Positions 1 to 9,467 of a stretch of 64,000 bases of DNA are shown one piece after another. The DNA lies in contig JAWNZC010000406.1 in NCBI GenBank assembly GCA_035771165.1, positions 4,311,501 through 4,375,500 on the forward strand, given 5' to 3'. The notes under the pieces were generated by a model. The model searched no databases. It had not been told where the DNA came from and saw nothing but the letters and a program-made list of their open reading frames with translations. Made by a program: the position numbers and the translations under genes. Each line of letters opens with the position of its first letter. The first letter of the stretch is position 1. The DNA is from Paragorgia papillata. Lineage: Eukaryota; Cnidaria; Anthozoa; Scleralcyonacea; Coralliidae.

Positions 1-364
1 ATGAGCGTGCTATGATGCCATGGCAATCATCTGGTTTATGTCATAAATAAATCATAATTTATATCCTGATCCATATACAGTCCAATGAAGAATGAAAACT
101 GTGCAGAACACTATGTAAACAGTACCAAAATAAGTCTAATCATAGTAGTCTAATATGTTCACAAAATGTTACAATACTGTACATGTATACTTCAATATAC
201 CGAAGCAATGTCATGGTGACTTTGCACAGTTAATTGATAGCAAACTCCCAATTTGGGTTGTCCATGCATGTATAATATTAGTCAATTAAAAATTGAACAA
301 TTGCCCTTTGTAAAACAAGCGAGTGGGCTCTCTAACTAGCTAACTTTCCAACATGCCCTTCGCC

Positions 365-600
365 TCGGGCTGGCATTAAAAGCTTCGTATATACACGCGA
401 CAAAATTTGTTTTTACCAGCTTTTTTCGACATATTAACAATTCACAAGTTCTGGTTGTTCATGTACAGTTCATTGTTAAAAGAATGAGACTTTGTATCTT
501 ACTAGAACTGATAAATTAGCACAACAAACAAGCCAGCCCGGCTAGGCGAGCTAGCCCGTCTCATGTAAACACAATAAAAATCATCTCGGCAAAGCGCCGA
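365..600. mobile_element. MITE, GCTAGCCCG family, partial copy 1
   Basis: This segment carries the internal block GACATATTAACAATTCAC and the end block GGCTAGGCGAGCTAGCCCG. The same blocks recur, in either orientation, at 31390-31747 and 54233-54631. The left end here is degraded, with only traces of the inverted end. No coding capacity is seen. Confidence 0.7.
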
Positions 601-654
601 AGCACCCTCTTAACCAGCTTGGCTGTATTTACATATCGGACTATCGGAGGATGA

Positions 655-775
655 ACACTGACGAGTGCTGGATATATATAGCTTCTCAAACGAATCAATA
701 CTTTAAGAGAAAATCGCCTCAAAGCTTGCTAAATTTGACTGTAATCTTCCTCCGATTTCCAAAATACTGATTAAA
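655..775. mobile_element. Fragment of ATCTCAAAC / TCCTCCGAT repeat family
   Basis: The string running from CTTCTCAAACGAATCA to CTTCCTCCGATTTCC matches, with divergence, the segments at 10680-10800, 44825-44960 and 46640-46720. It is a fragment of a dispersed non-coding repeat. Confidence 0.55.
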
Positions 776-887
776 TACACGACTTAGTTTAAATCCTAGT
801 CTCGTACTTTATGTAAAACAAGCTCTTTCAAAGGCTCCTATTTTAACCGGATTATTAATCTCAGTGTGCAAAACAGTAAGGAACTTA

Positions 888-1010
888 GGGGGCTTTCCAT
901 TTACACGGTTAGACCGGTCAGTCCGGTTAAATGGAACACGATTAGTTTGAGAATTAGGCCAATCTGGCCAGACGGCTGACCGATCTAACCTTGTCAAATG
1001 GAAAGCGCCC
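888..1010. mobile_element. Short TIR MITE, GACCGGTCAGTCCGG family, copy 1
   Basis: The ends are inverted: GGCTTTCCATTTACACGG on the left and the complement of GGGCGCTTTCCATTTGAC on the right. The interior also mirrors itself (AGACCGGTCAG against CTGACCGATCT). A second copy lies at 60722-60886, where it interrupts another element. Confidence 0.8.
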
Positions 1011-1268
1011 TCAGTGTGCGAAACAGCTCCGCCTAGTAGCTTCCAGACAATATCTACTTTCAAGAACTTTCTTCGTCGAACATATCCTTCTTTACTTCTT
1101 TCAATTTTTGATATAGACATGCCACGGACTTGGTCTCTGTACGGGACTGCATGTCCTTGTCACAGAGATTAGTTGCTGTATATAGAGGAGCTAGGGTGCC
1201 TCGCATGCATGGGCTAGACCCGTTCGCACCTTTCCCGTTTGGGTTATCTACTTGCATGTAGTTTATTT

Positions 1269-3347
1269 ATGGCGCGCCGTTTCGGCCAAAAATGGTCGAG
1301 AAAAAAAAACGCGTCGAGAATCGGCCAAAAATGGTCGAGAAATAAAAACGTGTCGAGTTTTCCGCAAAAATTAGTCGAGAAATAAAAACTGGTCGAGATT
1401 TCGGCCAAAAATGGTCGAGAAATAAAAACGTGTTGAGATGTTCATTTTTTAACCATACTTCTTGAGCTGGTCGAGAATTCATTTCTGACTCGCTGACAGC
1501 ATGGGGTGAAGTGATACGGGGAGGATAACAAATATTTTCCAAAGGGGAAAATAACCAATCACTTTATACTTTCTATAGGTAGGTAGGATTGTACTAACTA
1601 GTGCGTTCTGATCGTCAAGCTACCGAAGATGACGCAATTTCGGATAATCAAAATAGGTGTAACCAATGGCGATGCAATCGTTTGGCAGTGACATGGCGTT
1701 CGGTGACTCGCGTTCCGCGCTGACTATAATCGAAATAATGAATCGTCAGATTTTTCGTCAAGTTATGCAGATGTCGACTGGTTTGCGTCTGAACTCCGAC
1801 TGACATTTTTGTTGTTATTTTTTTCTGACTGAACTTTGACAACTTTATCGTAAAGTAAGAAAACACTTCAACGACAACGACCAGGAAAGGGAAAATAAAT
1901 TATAAACGACCGAATGCCTAATTCTTCTTCGAAGACGAACCCTCGGAGGGGGGGGGGGGGGGGGGTTACGCCGGGGGCGGGATTGTATAAACAATCTGAG
2001 CAGGAAAAGAAGTGTAATTTACTCTTATGTTGATTCTTATATGTCTATAATTTGCAGAAACTGTATGGCGACATTAACTGGCCAACAATTGGCGCTGAAA
2101 CGACTTGCAAAGAAATGAAAGCATGCACTGAAATAATGTGGCTTGACTTTGAATCATATTTCTTGCTTGCTTCAGGGTACTTAACGCATGTCTGTCGCCA
2201 ATTAATTATCCTTATCCGAAACGCGCTGACATTACTAGCAATTTGAGGTATTGCACCTGGCGTTATAACGAATACTGCAAAAATGCAAGAAAAAGCGTTT
2301 TGCGCTGGAAAGAGTGTTGTGACTATGTGTAGCCTTGGACTATACTTAGGTTAAATAAATGGCTAATGCTGAACATTTGCCATTAAATTTTTTAAACGTT
2401 GACAGCAAGCATTAAGCCTATTAAGTTATGGGGGACTTCTTCAACATGATTGGCCATGGAGATTTATTAGTTACGGATGTATATGTTATTTTACATTTCG
2501 CCGCCGCTTCGATCACCTGGGCCTTTGCCACATACCAAGTCGATCAAACTATCGGCATAAAACTGTAAACATGGCTCAGTCGAATACTCCTGAGAATGGT
2601 AGGAGGCTACTACGTGGATTGCTCGCAAACGAGCAAGTACTGTGCGCACTTTCGAGCGCTATTTCAGTCAGAGTTCACTCAGACGCAAACCAGTCGACAA
2701 TTGCATAACTTGACGAAAAATCTGACGATTCATTATTTCGATTATAGTCAGCGCGGAACGCGAGTCACCGAACGCCATGTCACTGCCGAACGACTGCATC
2801 GCCATTGGTTTTACTGGTTTTATATGAGTCGGTTCGCAGTGGCGTTCACGTTAATCACGTATACCCGTTCTCTACAATCGACAGCGTAATCTTACTGTAT
2901 ATATAAATGCGAGCTTACACCTATTATGATTATCCGAAATTGTGTCATCTTCGGTAGCTTGGCGATCAGAATACACTAGTTAGTACAATCCTACCTACCC
3001 ATAGAAAGTATAAAGTGATTGGTTATTTCCCCCTTTGGAAAATATTTGTAACACTCCCGGTATCACTTCACCCCATGCTGTCAGCGAGTCAGAAATTAAT
3101 TCTCAACCAGCTCAAAAAGTATGATTAAAAAATGAACATCTCAACACGTTTTTATTTCTCGACCATTTTTGGCCGAAATCTCGACACGTTTTTATTTCTC
3201 AACTAATTTTTGCGGAAAACTGACACGTTTTTATTTCTCGACTAATTTTTTCGGAAAACTCGACACGTTTTTATTTCTCGACCATTTTTGGCCGATTCTC
3301 GACGCGTTTTTTTTTCTCGACCATTTTTGGCCGAAACGGCGCGCCAT
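1269..3347. mobile_element. Fold-back element 1 with GGCGCGCC termini
   Basis: Both ends read ATGGCGCGCCGTTTCGGCC inward. Roughly 540-bp arms (about 1269-1810 and 2670-3347) are near reverse complements. The outer 170 bp of each arm is a run of imperfect repeats built on TCGGCCAAAAATGGTCGAG and AAATAAAAACGTGTCGAGA, reminiscent of subterminal transposase-binding arrays. The right arm has an extra insert of about 90 bp near 2815-2905. The unpaired middle (about 1811-2669) has no convincing gene and includes a poly-G tract at 1947-1966. It is non-autonomous as far as can be seen. Confidence 0.85.
1947..1966 (+). repeat. Poly-G tract
   Basis: About 20 consecutive G residues sit in the unpaired middle of fold-back element 1. 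Its length may be unreliable in any assembly. Confidence 0.9.
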
Positions 3348-3463
3348 ATTTATTTATTTAATTTCTTCATTTTCTGTTGTTATTAGTATGTAGTTACCAA
3401 TAAAGTTTTAAAAAAAAAATTAAAAAAAAAAAATTGATTTCTTTTGAGTTTTCTTAAAACACA

Positions 3464-3519
3464 ACTGGATTAGGAGCCAAGGAAAGTACCATTTCACATT
3501 AAAATTTTGAAATCTATAG
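3464..3519. repeat. GGATTAGGAGCCAAGG repeat, left part
   Basis: This is the left piece of a dispersed repeat that continues at 5063-5160, split by fold-back element 2. Uninterrupted copies lie at 8383-8560 and 8566-8612, which fixes the insertion point. Confidence 0.75.
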
Positions 3520-3983
3520 TATGGCGCGCCGTTTCGGCCAAAAGCATTCGAGAATTTTTTTTTTGGTCGAGAATCGGCCAAAAGCATTCGAGAATTTTTT
3601 TTTTGGTCGAGAATCGGCCAAAAGCATGCGAGAATTTTTAATCGTATTATTTTTTCAGCGGTCGAGAATTTTTATTCGCGGGAAGTTTTAATCGACATGC
3701 GAGAACTTTTAATCGTATTATTTTTTCAGCAGTCGACAATTTTTATTCGTATTTCGGTTTGTCAATCCAATTTTTCTACTAGTCTACCTTTATTTTATCG
3801 ATTCGGTTTGCGTAGTCAAGTTTATTCTCAAGTAGTCGAGAATATTTTCATTATTTGGTCGATAGCGTAGGTAAAACATACGGGGGAGGCGTGGAATATT
3901 TTATAAAGGGGGTCGGTGAACCAAAGTTATAAGCAGATTATGAAATCCGATGCGGCCGTCAAGTAGTCTTGGACTATCAGCGT

Positions 3984-4025
<42 letters not shown>

Positions 4026-4544
4026 CATGAACAGTCTTTTCAATAAATATTGGTTGACATGTATGCCTGTGTTTCATTTCTGGTGTACCATGAGCTCTAC
4101 ATAAAAGTAGAAAGCGCAGGATTTTCACCTTCTATAGAGACAAAGTGGGCAAATAGGTTGTAACAAAACTTATTAGAATCGAAAAGGTTGTACAAAATAA
4201 ACGAAACGAAGTATATATTCTTTTTCTCCCCGCACGTTTAACACCACAGAATTAAGGTTGGAACAGAGCTACACTACATAATGTACACAGATAACTAGAT
4301 ATAATGTTCCAACCTTAATTCTGTGGTGTTAAACGTGCGGGGAGAAAAAGAATATATACTTCGTTTCGTTTATTTTGTACAACCGTTTCGATTCTAATAA
4401 GTTTTTTTACAACCTATTTGCCCACTTTGTCTCTATAGAAGGTGAAAATCCTGCGCTTTCTACTTTTATGTAGAGCTCATGGTACACCAGAAATGAAACA
4501 CAGGCATACATGTCAACCAATATTTATTGAAAAGACTGTTCATG

Positions 4545-4580
<36 letters not shown>

Positions 4581-5062
4581 ACGCTGATAGTCCAAGACTA
4601 CTTGACGGCCGCATCGGATTTCATAATCTGCTTATAACTTTGGTTCACCGACCCCCTTTATAAAATATTCCACGCCTCCCCCGTATGTTTTACCTACGCT
4701 GTCGACCAAATAATGAAAATATTCTCGACTACTTGAGAATAAACTTGACTACGCAAACCGAATCGATAAAATAAAGGTAGACTAGTAGAAAAATTGGATT
4801 GACAAACCGAAATACGAATAAAAATTCTCGACTGCTGAAAAAATAATACGATTAAAAATTCTCGCATGTCGATTAAAAATTCTCGCGAATAAAAATTATA
4901 ATACGAATAAAAATTCTCGACCGCTGAAAAAATAATACGATTAAAAATTCTCGCATGCTTTTGGCCGATTCTCGACCAAAAAAAAAATTCTCGCATGCTT
5001 TTGGCCGATTCTCGACCAAAAAAAAAATTCTCGAATGCTTTTGGCCGAAACGGCGCGCCATA
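3520..5062. mobile_element. Fold-back element 2, near-perfect 1.54-kb palindrome with GGCGCGCC termini
   Basis: The termini GTATGGCGCGCCGTTTCGG are inverted. Left arm about 3520-4265 and right arm about 4305-5062 are almost exact reverse complements around a loop of about 39 nt. The arms include an (AT)n run at 3990-4021 mirrored at 4550-4574, and subterminal repeats of GGCCAAAAGCATTCGAGAA. Comparison with the uninterrupted copy near 8440 (AAATCTAGAGTC) shows insertion at a TA dinucleotide. Element 1 shares the outermost sequence but differs inside. Confidence 0.88.
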
Positions 5063-5160
5063 CTAGAGTCTCTAAAATGGCATTTCCTGCATTTTGGGAG
5101 AAGATTTTACACAATTCTGAAAGTTTGAAAAGTCATAAAATACTAAAAAAACAACAACCG
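5063..5160. repeat. GGATTAGGAGCCAAGG repeat, right part
   Basis: Continues the repeat broken at 3519, with TCTCTAAAATGGCATTTCC and ATACTAAAAAAACAACAACC matching 8444-8545. Confidence 0.7.
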
Positions 5161-5262
5161 TTGTGTTAAGTTAAGCCTGGTTTCCATATAGCCGCAAGAG
5201 CCGCCGGTTTGTCGGCGTCCTGCCGGCGACTTAGCCTGCGACCTAACGCCGGCAAGAAACTT

Positions 5263-5443
5263 TTAAGCCTGGTTTCCATATAGCCGTAAGAGCCGGTGGC
5301 ATGCATGCTGCGGCAAGGGGCGATGGTCCAATCATAGACAGTGTTGAATTAGCCAGCAATAAAAAGCTGTATGCGATTGGACCATTGCCCCTTGCCGCAG
5401 CCATGCCGCCGGCTCTTACGGCTATATGGAAACCAGGCTTTAA
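5263..5443. mobile_element. Small MITE of GGTTTCCATATAGCCG family (inner copy)
   Basis: Ends TTAAGCCTGGTTTCC and its complement enclose about 180 bp. The terminal repeats extend through CATATAGCCGTAAGAGCC, and the interior also mirrors (CTTGCCGCA and GGTCCAATC blocks). A truncated third copy lies at 15013-15112. Confidence 0.85.
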
Positions 5444-6266
5444 TGGAACAGATTGCGCCGGTATGCCGGCGGTGCCGCAGTCACATCGACGGCGGCACTA
5501 GAAAAGTTGAATTTGGTTCAACTTTCAACGTTCCTGCGGTGCCGCCGACCTACGATTTTTTTATGAAAACGTCTGACGCCGACATGCCGGCGAGGACGCC
5601 GTTTCTCTAACATCATGTGATCAGTCGAAATATGTGTATCAGGAGAAATGTTGATTAGGTAAAACATAATCAGTCAGCAAAAGCTAACACAATTTGTATA
5701 TGTGAAAGTTTATAAGAAATTCCCCTATTGTACCAAATACTGATGACACAAATGTAAATAATTACCTATAAAAGTATTCTCGATCTTGGAGTTCTAGCTC
5801 GCGAAATTAATAGAGTATGATATTGACCATATTCCTGTCTTTGCCGAAATATTTCTCTTACCCAAAATTTATGCTTGCGTTTTGCCTTATATTTCCTCTG
5901 ACGATACCTTGTGGTATAGAAGTAACAGCTTAACTTGGTAAAGCAACAACAACCGTTTGTTCACGGCAAATTAAGTTACTACATGTAAAAGAAACCATGG
6001 ATCAGGACATCGTATATTCAATTGTACGCTTTATGTATTTTGTAAGACCTTTAAAGGGCAACATGCATAGCTTCGACAACGTGGCGTATAATATAATAAC
6101 GCCTAAATAAACTAACAACTTTAATTTGTGGTTCCTTGCCACAAAGTTGTTTTGAAAACGTGAAAACGCTTCAGTTGACGTTGTATGTGCAACGAGGAAT
6201 GTAAGCTCTTGGGAATGTAAATTATTCAACGCTTTGTTTTGGTTGAAAAATACTATTGTACTTGGG

Positions 6267-6750
6267 TACACGCGTAGAAATCTCGCAAGTTGTTACAGCA
6301 TTGTTGCCTGAACAATGCTGTAACAACTTGTTGACATATGTGAACAACATTGATGAATGAACAACATTGTTCATCATTGTTTCAACAAGTTGTTACAGCT
6401 TGATGAAACAACAACCGTTGTTCACGCATGTTGTAACAACCGAAGAACGTGTTGATACATCAACCATATGTTCATCATTGTTGTAACATTGTTGTTCATC
6501 GTTGTTATTTCGTCATGCTGTTACAACATGTTGTATCATGTGCGAACAACGTTGTTGGCTATAAAAATGTGCTGTTGGAGCAACTTGTTCATGACTGTTG
6601 ATTTATCCGTCAACAAGTTGTTCGAACCGTAAGTGAACAACTTGTTGACAACTTGTTCACAGCGGGCAGCACATTGTTCACGCCTGTTGACAAGCACATT
6701 GTTCACGCCTGTTGACAACCGTGAACAAGTTGTGCGTTTTTACGCGTGTA
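6267..6750. mobile_element. MITE built of AACAACTTGTT palindromic units, copy 1
   Basis: Termini TACACGCGTA are inverted, followed on each side by a block ending in GCAAGTTGTT or its equivalent. The whole interior is a series of degenerate short units such as TTGTTCAACAAC, AACAACTTGTTGACA and TTGTTACAGC in both orientations. A second copy with the same terminal design is at 50449-50796. Confidence 0.82.
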
Positions 6751-6895
6751 GTCGTCGTGACGTAATCGCGTTATGCTTGCTTAATAAGGTCCCTATTTTT
6801 AAACGTCCCGGCAGAACGCCGGCACACCGGCGGCTCTTGCGGCTATATGAACCATGCAGGCTTTACATGCGTGCAATACATTTTTTTTAGTTTGT

Positions 6896-7125
6896 AGAAT
6901 TCAGGATATGCTTGTTATTGTGTATAAATGCTTGAGTGGCAGGTCGCCAGTATATCTGCATGAACTCTCTTCTTGAATGGAGGTCAAACACTTATAATTT
7001 AAGAGGATTGCACAAGCCTGTTATTCCCAAGGTTCGAACTACTAAATTTGGCTTACATTCATTTGCCTATTATTCCTCTAAGTGTTGGAATCTTTTGGAC
7101 GATGACATTATGGCAGCACCAAATA
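6896..7125 (+). pseudogene. LINE reverse-transcriptase C-terminal fragment, 5' part
   Basis: Two reading frames joined by one frameshift near 6965 encode a typical non-LTR retrotransposon C-terminal region: VYKCLSGRSPVYLHEL, then NLRGLHKPVIPKVRTT and SFAYYSSKCWNLLDDDI. No catalytic box is present, so only the 3' end of a LINE is kept. The coding frame stops at a TIR element (7126-8044) and seems to resume after it. The 3' tail ends in a TATG microsatellite at 8361-8381. Non-functional. Confidence 0.75.
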
Positions 7126-8044
7126 CAGCCATTTGCGTTCAAGCGCAAACCGCAAACATTTTCTCGCGTTTTTTTTTACGTTTAGAACCAGCCGTTTACC
7201 GTTAAAAGCGGGCATGTTTTAACCGCCAAATTAACACAATGCCAGCGCCAAAAGTATCAGTTATGTGGACGTAACTGTCATGTTTTGATAAGCCTGAAGA
7301 TACGTTTCAACGTTTCAGGGAGGTGAATGCACGTTCGAATTGTGGGTTTGCGTAAAGACTATGGCTGGAAATGCTAGTTTAATATGAGTTTTGGGGAATT
7401 AAAAGTATCTTTGTCACTAGAGAACCGCAGTGAATTAATTTCTGTCAGATATCGACGTGGAATTTCCCATTTCAAGCAATACATTCGTTATTTGTTATTT
7501 TCGATTTCCGAAATCGATGGTTGCTCAATTTGGAGAACTTCTATAAGTTCTAGATCATTTGTCAGTTTACTCCACCCATTCGATACGCCGCTTCAGTATA
7601 TTATTCGCAGTACCTTCCATACCTAACTTCAAGGTATAAATAAAAACACAGAAATGCTAAGGCTTGCCGATAAGCGAGATAATTTTGAATGAATATAGCC
7701 AGACAGCCAGTATCTCTATCGCTGCCTTCCGGCTTCCGTAAGAATTCTTTTAATTCTTCTCTTGAAATCTTCTTGTAGGGTTTCCAGAATAATACAGTAT
7801 AAACGACCAAATTTGTTTAGATTCATTATCAACACAACGTGCAAACGTACATTCGCAAACGTTGAAACGTATCTTCAGGCTTATCAAAACATGACAGTTA
7901 CGCCCACACAACGGATACTTTTGGCGCTGGCATTGTGTTAATTTGGCGGTTAAAACATGCCCGCTTTTAACGGTAAACGGCTGGTTCTAAACGTAAACAA
8001 ACGCGAGAAAATGTTTGCGGTTAGCGCTTGAACGCAAATGGCTG
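7126..8044. mobile_element. TIR element (919 bp) nested in a LINE fragment
   Basis: Terminal inverted repeats start CAGCCATTTGCGTTCAAGCGC (left) and extend for about 210 bp per side (left to about 7340, right from about 7835). Flanking TA dinucleotides at 7124-7125 and 8045-8046 fit a TA target duplication. The interior shows no transposase domain. Confidence 0.85.
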
Positions 8045-8047
8045 TAT

Positions 8048-8382
8048 TATCTCTTTTAAAAATTCGATTTGAAATTTCATTGTCGATGAGACCTTTTAGC
8101 ATCTAGTCCCAGATGATGTTGGAGGATGCCATTGACAGTAAATTTATTATATTTGGTATTAATATTTTGTTGGGTTTTTTTGTGTGTTTTTTTCCTTTTG
8201 GAAAATACGTACCAAATTAACTTTTCGTTTTTCCATTTTGTTAGGTTTATCTTTTTTCCACTTTTTGAAATTTATATAATTTATGTAATAATCATTTTGT
8301 TTATTTTTTTCGGAGATACTAGCAAATATGCTAATCAAAAATCCAAGTTGAAATAAAGTTTTATGTATGTATGTATGTATAT
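8048..8382 (+). mobile_element. LINE 3' end with TATG tail, continuation
   Basis: The reading frame after the nested element gives a short Ser/Leu/Lys stretch, then a stop, an AT-rich untranslated region, AATAAAG and (TATG)n at about 8361-8381. This fits the 3' end of the LINE fragment that begins at 6896. Confidence 0.5.
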
Positions 8383-8612
8383 ACGGAGACTGGATTAGGA
8401 GCCAAGGAAGGTACCATTTCATATTAAAATTTTGAAATCTAGAGTCTCTAAAATGGCATTTCCTGCATTTTGGCCTGAGAAGATTTTACACAATTCTGAA
8501 AGTTTGAAAAGTCATAAAATACTAAAAAAAACAACCGTTGAGTTAAGTTACATGCGTGCGCTACATACGGAGACTGGATTAGGAGCCAAGGAAGGTACCA
8601 TTTCATATTATT
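8383..8612. repeat. GGATTAGGAGCCAAGG repeat, partial tandem pair
   Basis: CGGAGACTGGATTAGGAGCC starts at 8384 and again at 8567, giving a 183-bp direct repeat whose second unit is truncated. It supplies the empty-site reference for fold-back element 2. Confidence 0.8.
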
Positions 8613-8817
8613 AGTCACTAGCGTCAGAAGAGCGACTGAGATCCAGTCAGTAACCGCTGGGTAAATCACCTTGCATCTGAGTACGAGTGTTCAAAACAAA
8701 ATTTCATCATGCAAAAGGTGGGGAGCGACCGCTCCCACCGCTCCCCCTCTGGCCACGCGCGTCCCTGATCGTATCGTGTAGATAGGCCTCGCTTTAACGA
8801 CCGTGTTTTTATTATAG

Positions 8818-8935
8818 AGCAAATAGAACATAGAACATAGAACATAGAACAATCACTTTGGACGAGTTTCCAAAACATTTATATGTTCTATTAACTATTA
8901 ATTATATGTTCTATTAACTATTAACTATTAATTAT
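8818..8935. repeat. ATAGAAC short tandem repeats
   Basis: ATAGAACATAGAACATAGAAC is followed by repeated TATGTTCTATTAACTATTA. The unit CAATCACTTTGGACGAGTTT recurs near 15445, linking it to the palindromic element at 15165-15493. Confidence 0.75.
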
Positions 8936-9342
8936 GAATTCAGTTTGCGCGACCTTTACCGGGTTTCAAAACTCATACACATGACCAAATATTTTTCTCT
9001 GATTGGCTAATGATTGAGTTTGAGAATTATATATCTCAGGTGAGATATAAAATTGATATTCTTCGTTAATTTAAGAGTTCTGAGGGTGACATTGAAGCCT
9101 GAGGGACCGTAAAACTCGATGTTTCCCTCGGCGCCAGTCAACAAGTGTATATAATAGTACAAGGTGACAAGTTTGAACCGCTGTAATGAAATAACGCCAT
9201 TCATAGTTTATTATGCAATAGCGCTGCGCGGTTATTACGTTAACCGTGGTGTTTGTCCGAGTTTATAATCTATTCTTGCATTCTCGACAATAGAAAATGA
9301 CTCTTTACGTTTAATTTTGGCTTGTTTGTCTGAGTTTTGGCC

Positions 9343-9351
9343 TATAAATAG
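9343..9351 (+). promoter_or_regulatory. TATA box of the SelP-like gene
   Basis: TATAAATAG lies 125 bp upstream of the chosen ATG at 9468 on the same strand, giving an expected start of transcription near 9373. A short upstream ORF (ATG at 9398, stop near 9451) would precede the main start. TTCATTCTAG at 9453-9462 could also be a 3' splice site, so a 5' UTR intron is possible. Confidence 0.55.
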
Positions 9352-9467
9352 TAACTCCGCGCTGCGTTACTTTTTTACATACCTATATAGCTACAAAATG
9401 TGTTGCGAACACGTCTTACTGACAAGTGCAGCTAATTTCCTGTGTACGTGATTTCATTCTAGGAAAT

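Larger units (their letters stand above)
5171..6865. mobile_element. Composite TIR element, GGTTTCCATATAGCCG family (outer)
   Basis: Left end TTAAGCCTGGTTTCCATATA and right end GGCTATATGAACCATGCAGG pair as inverted termini. Inside lie a complete small copy of the same family (5263-5443) and an unrelated MITE (6267-6750). The stretch 5600-6266 has no gene signal that I can support. Confidence 0.65.
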
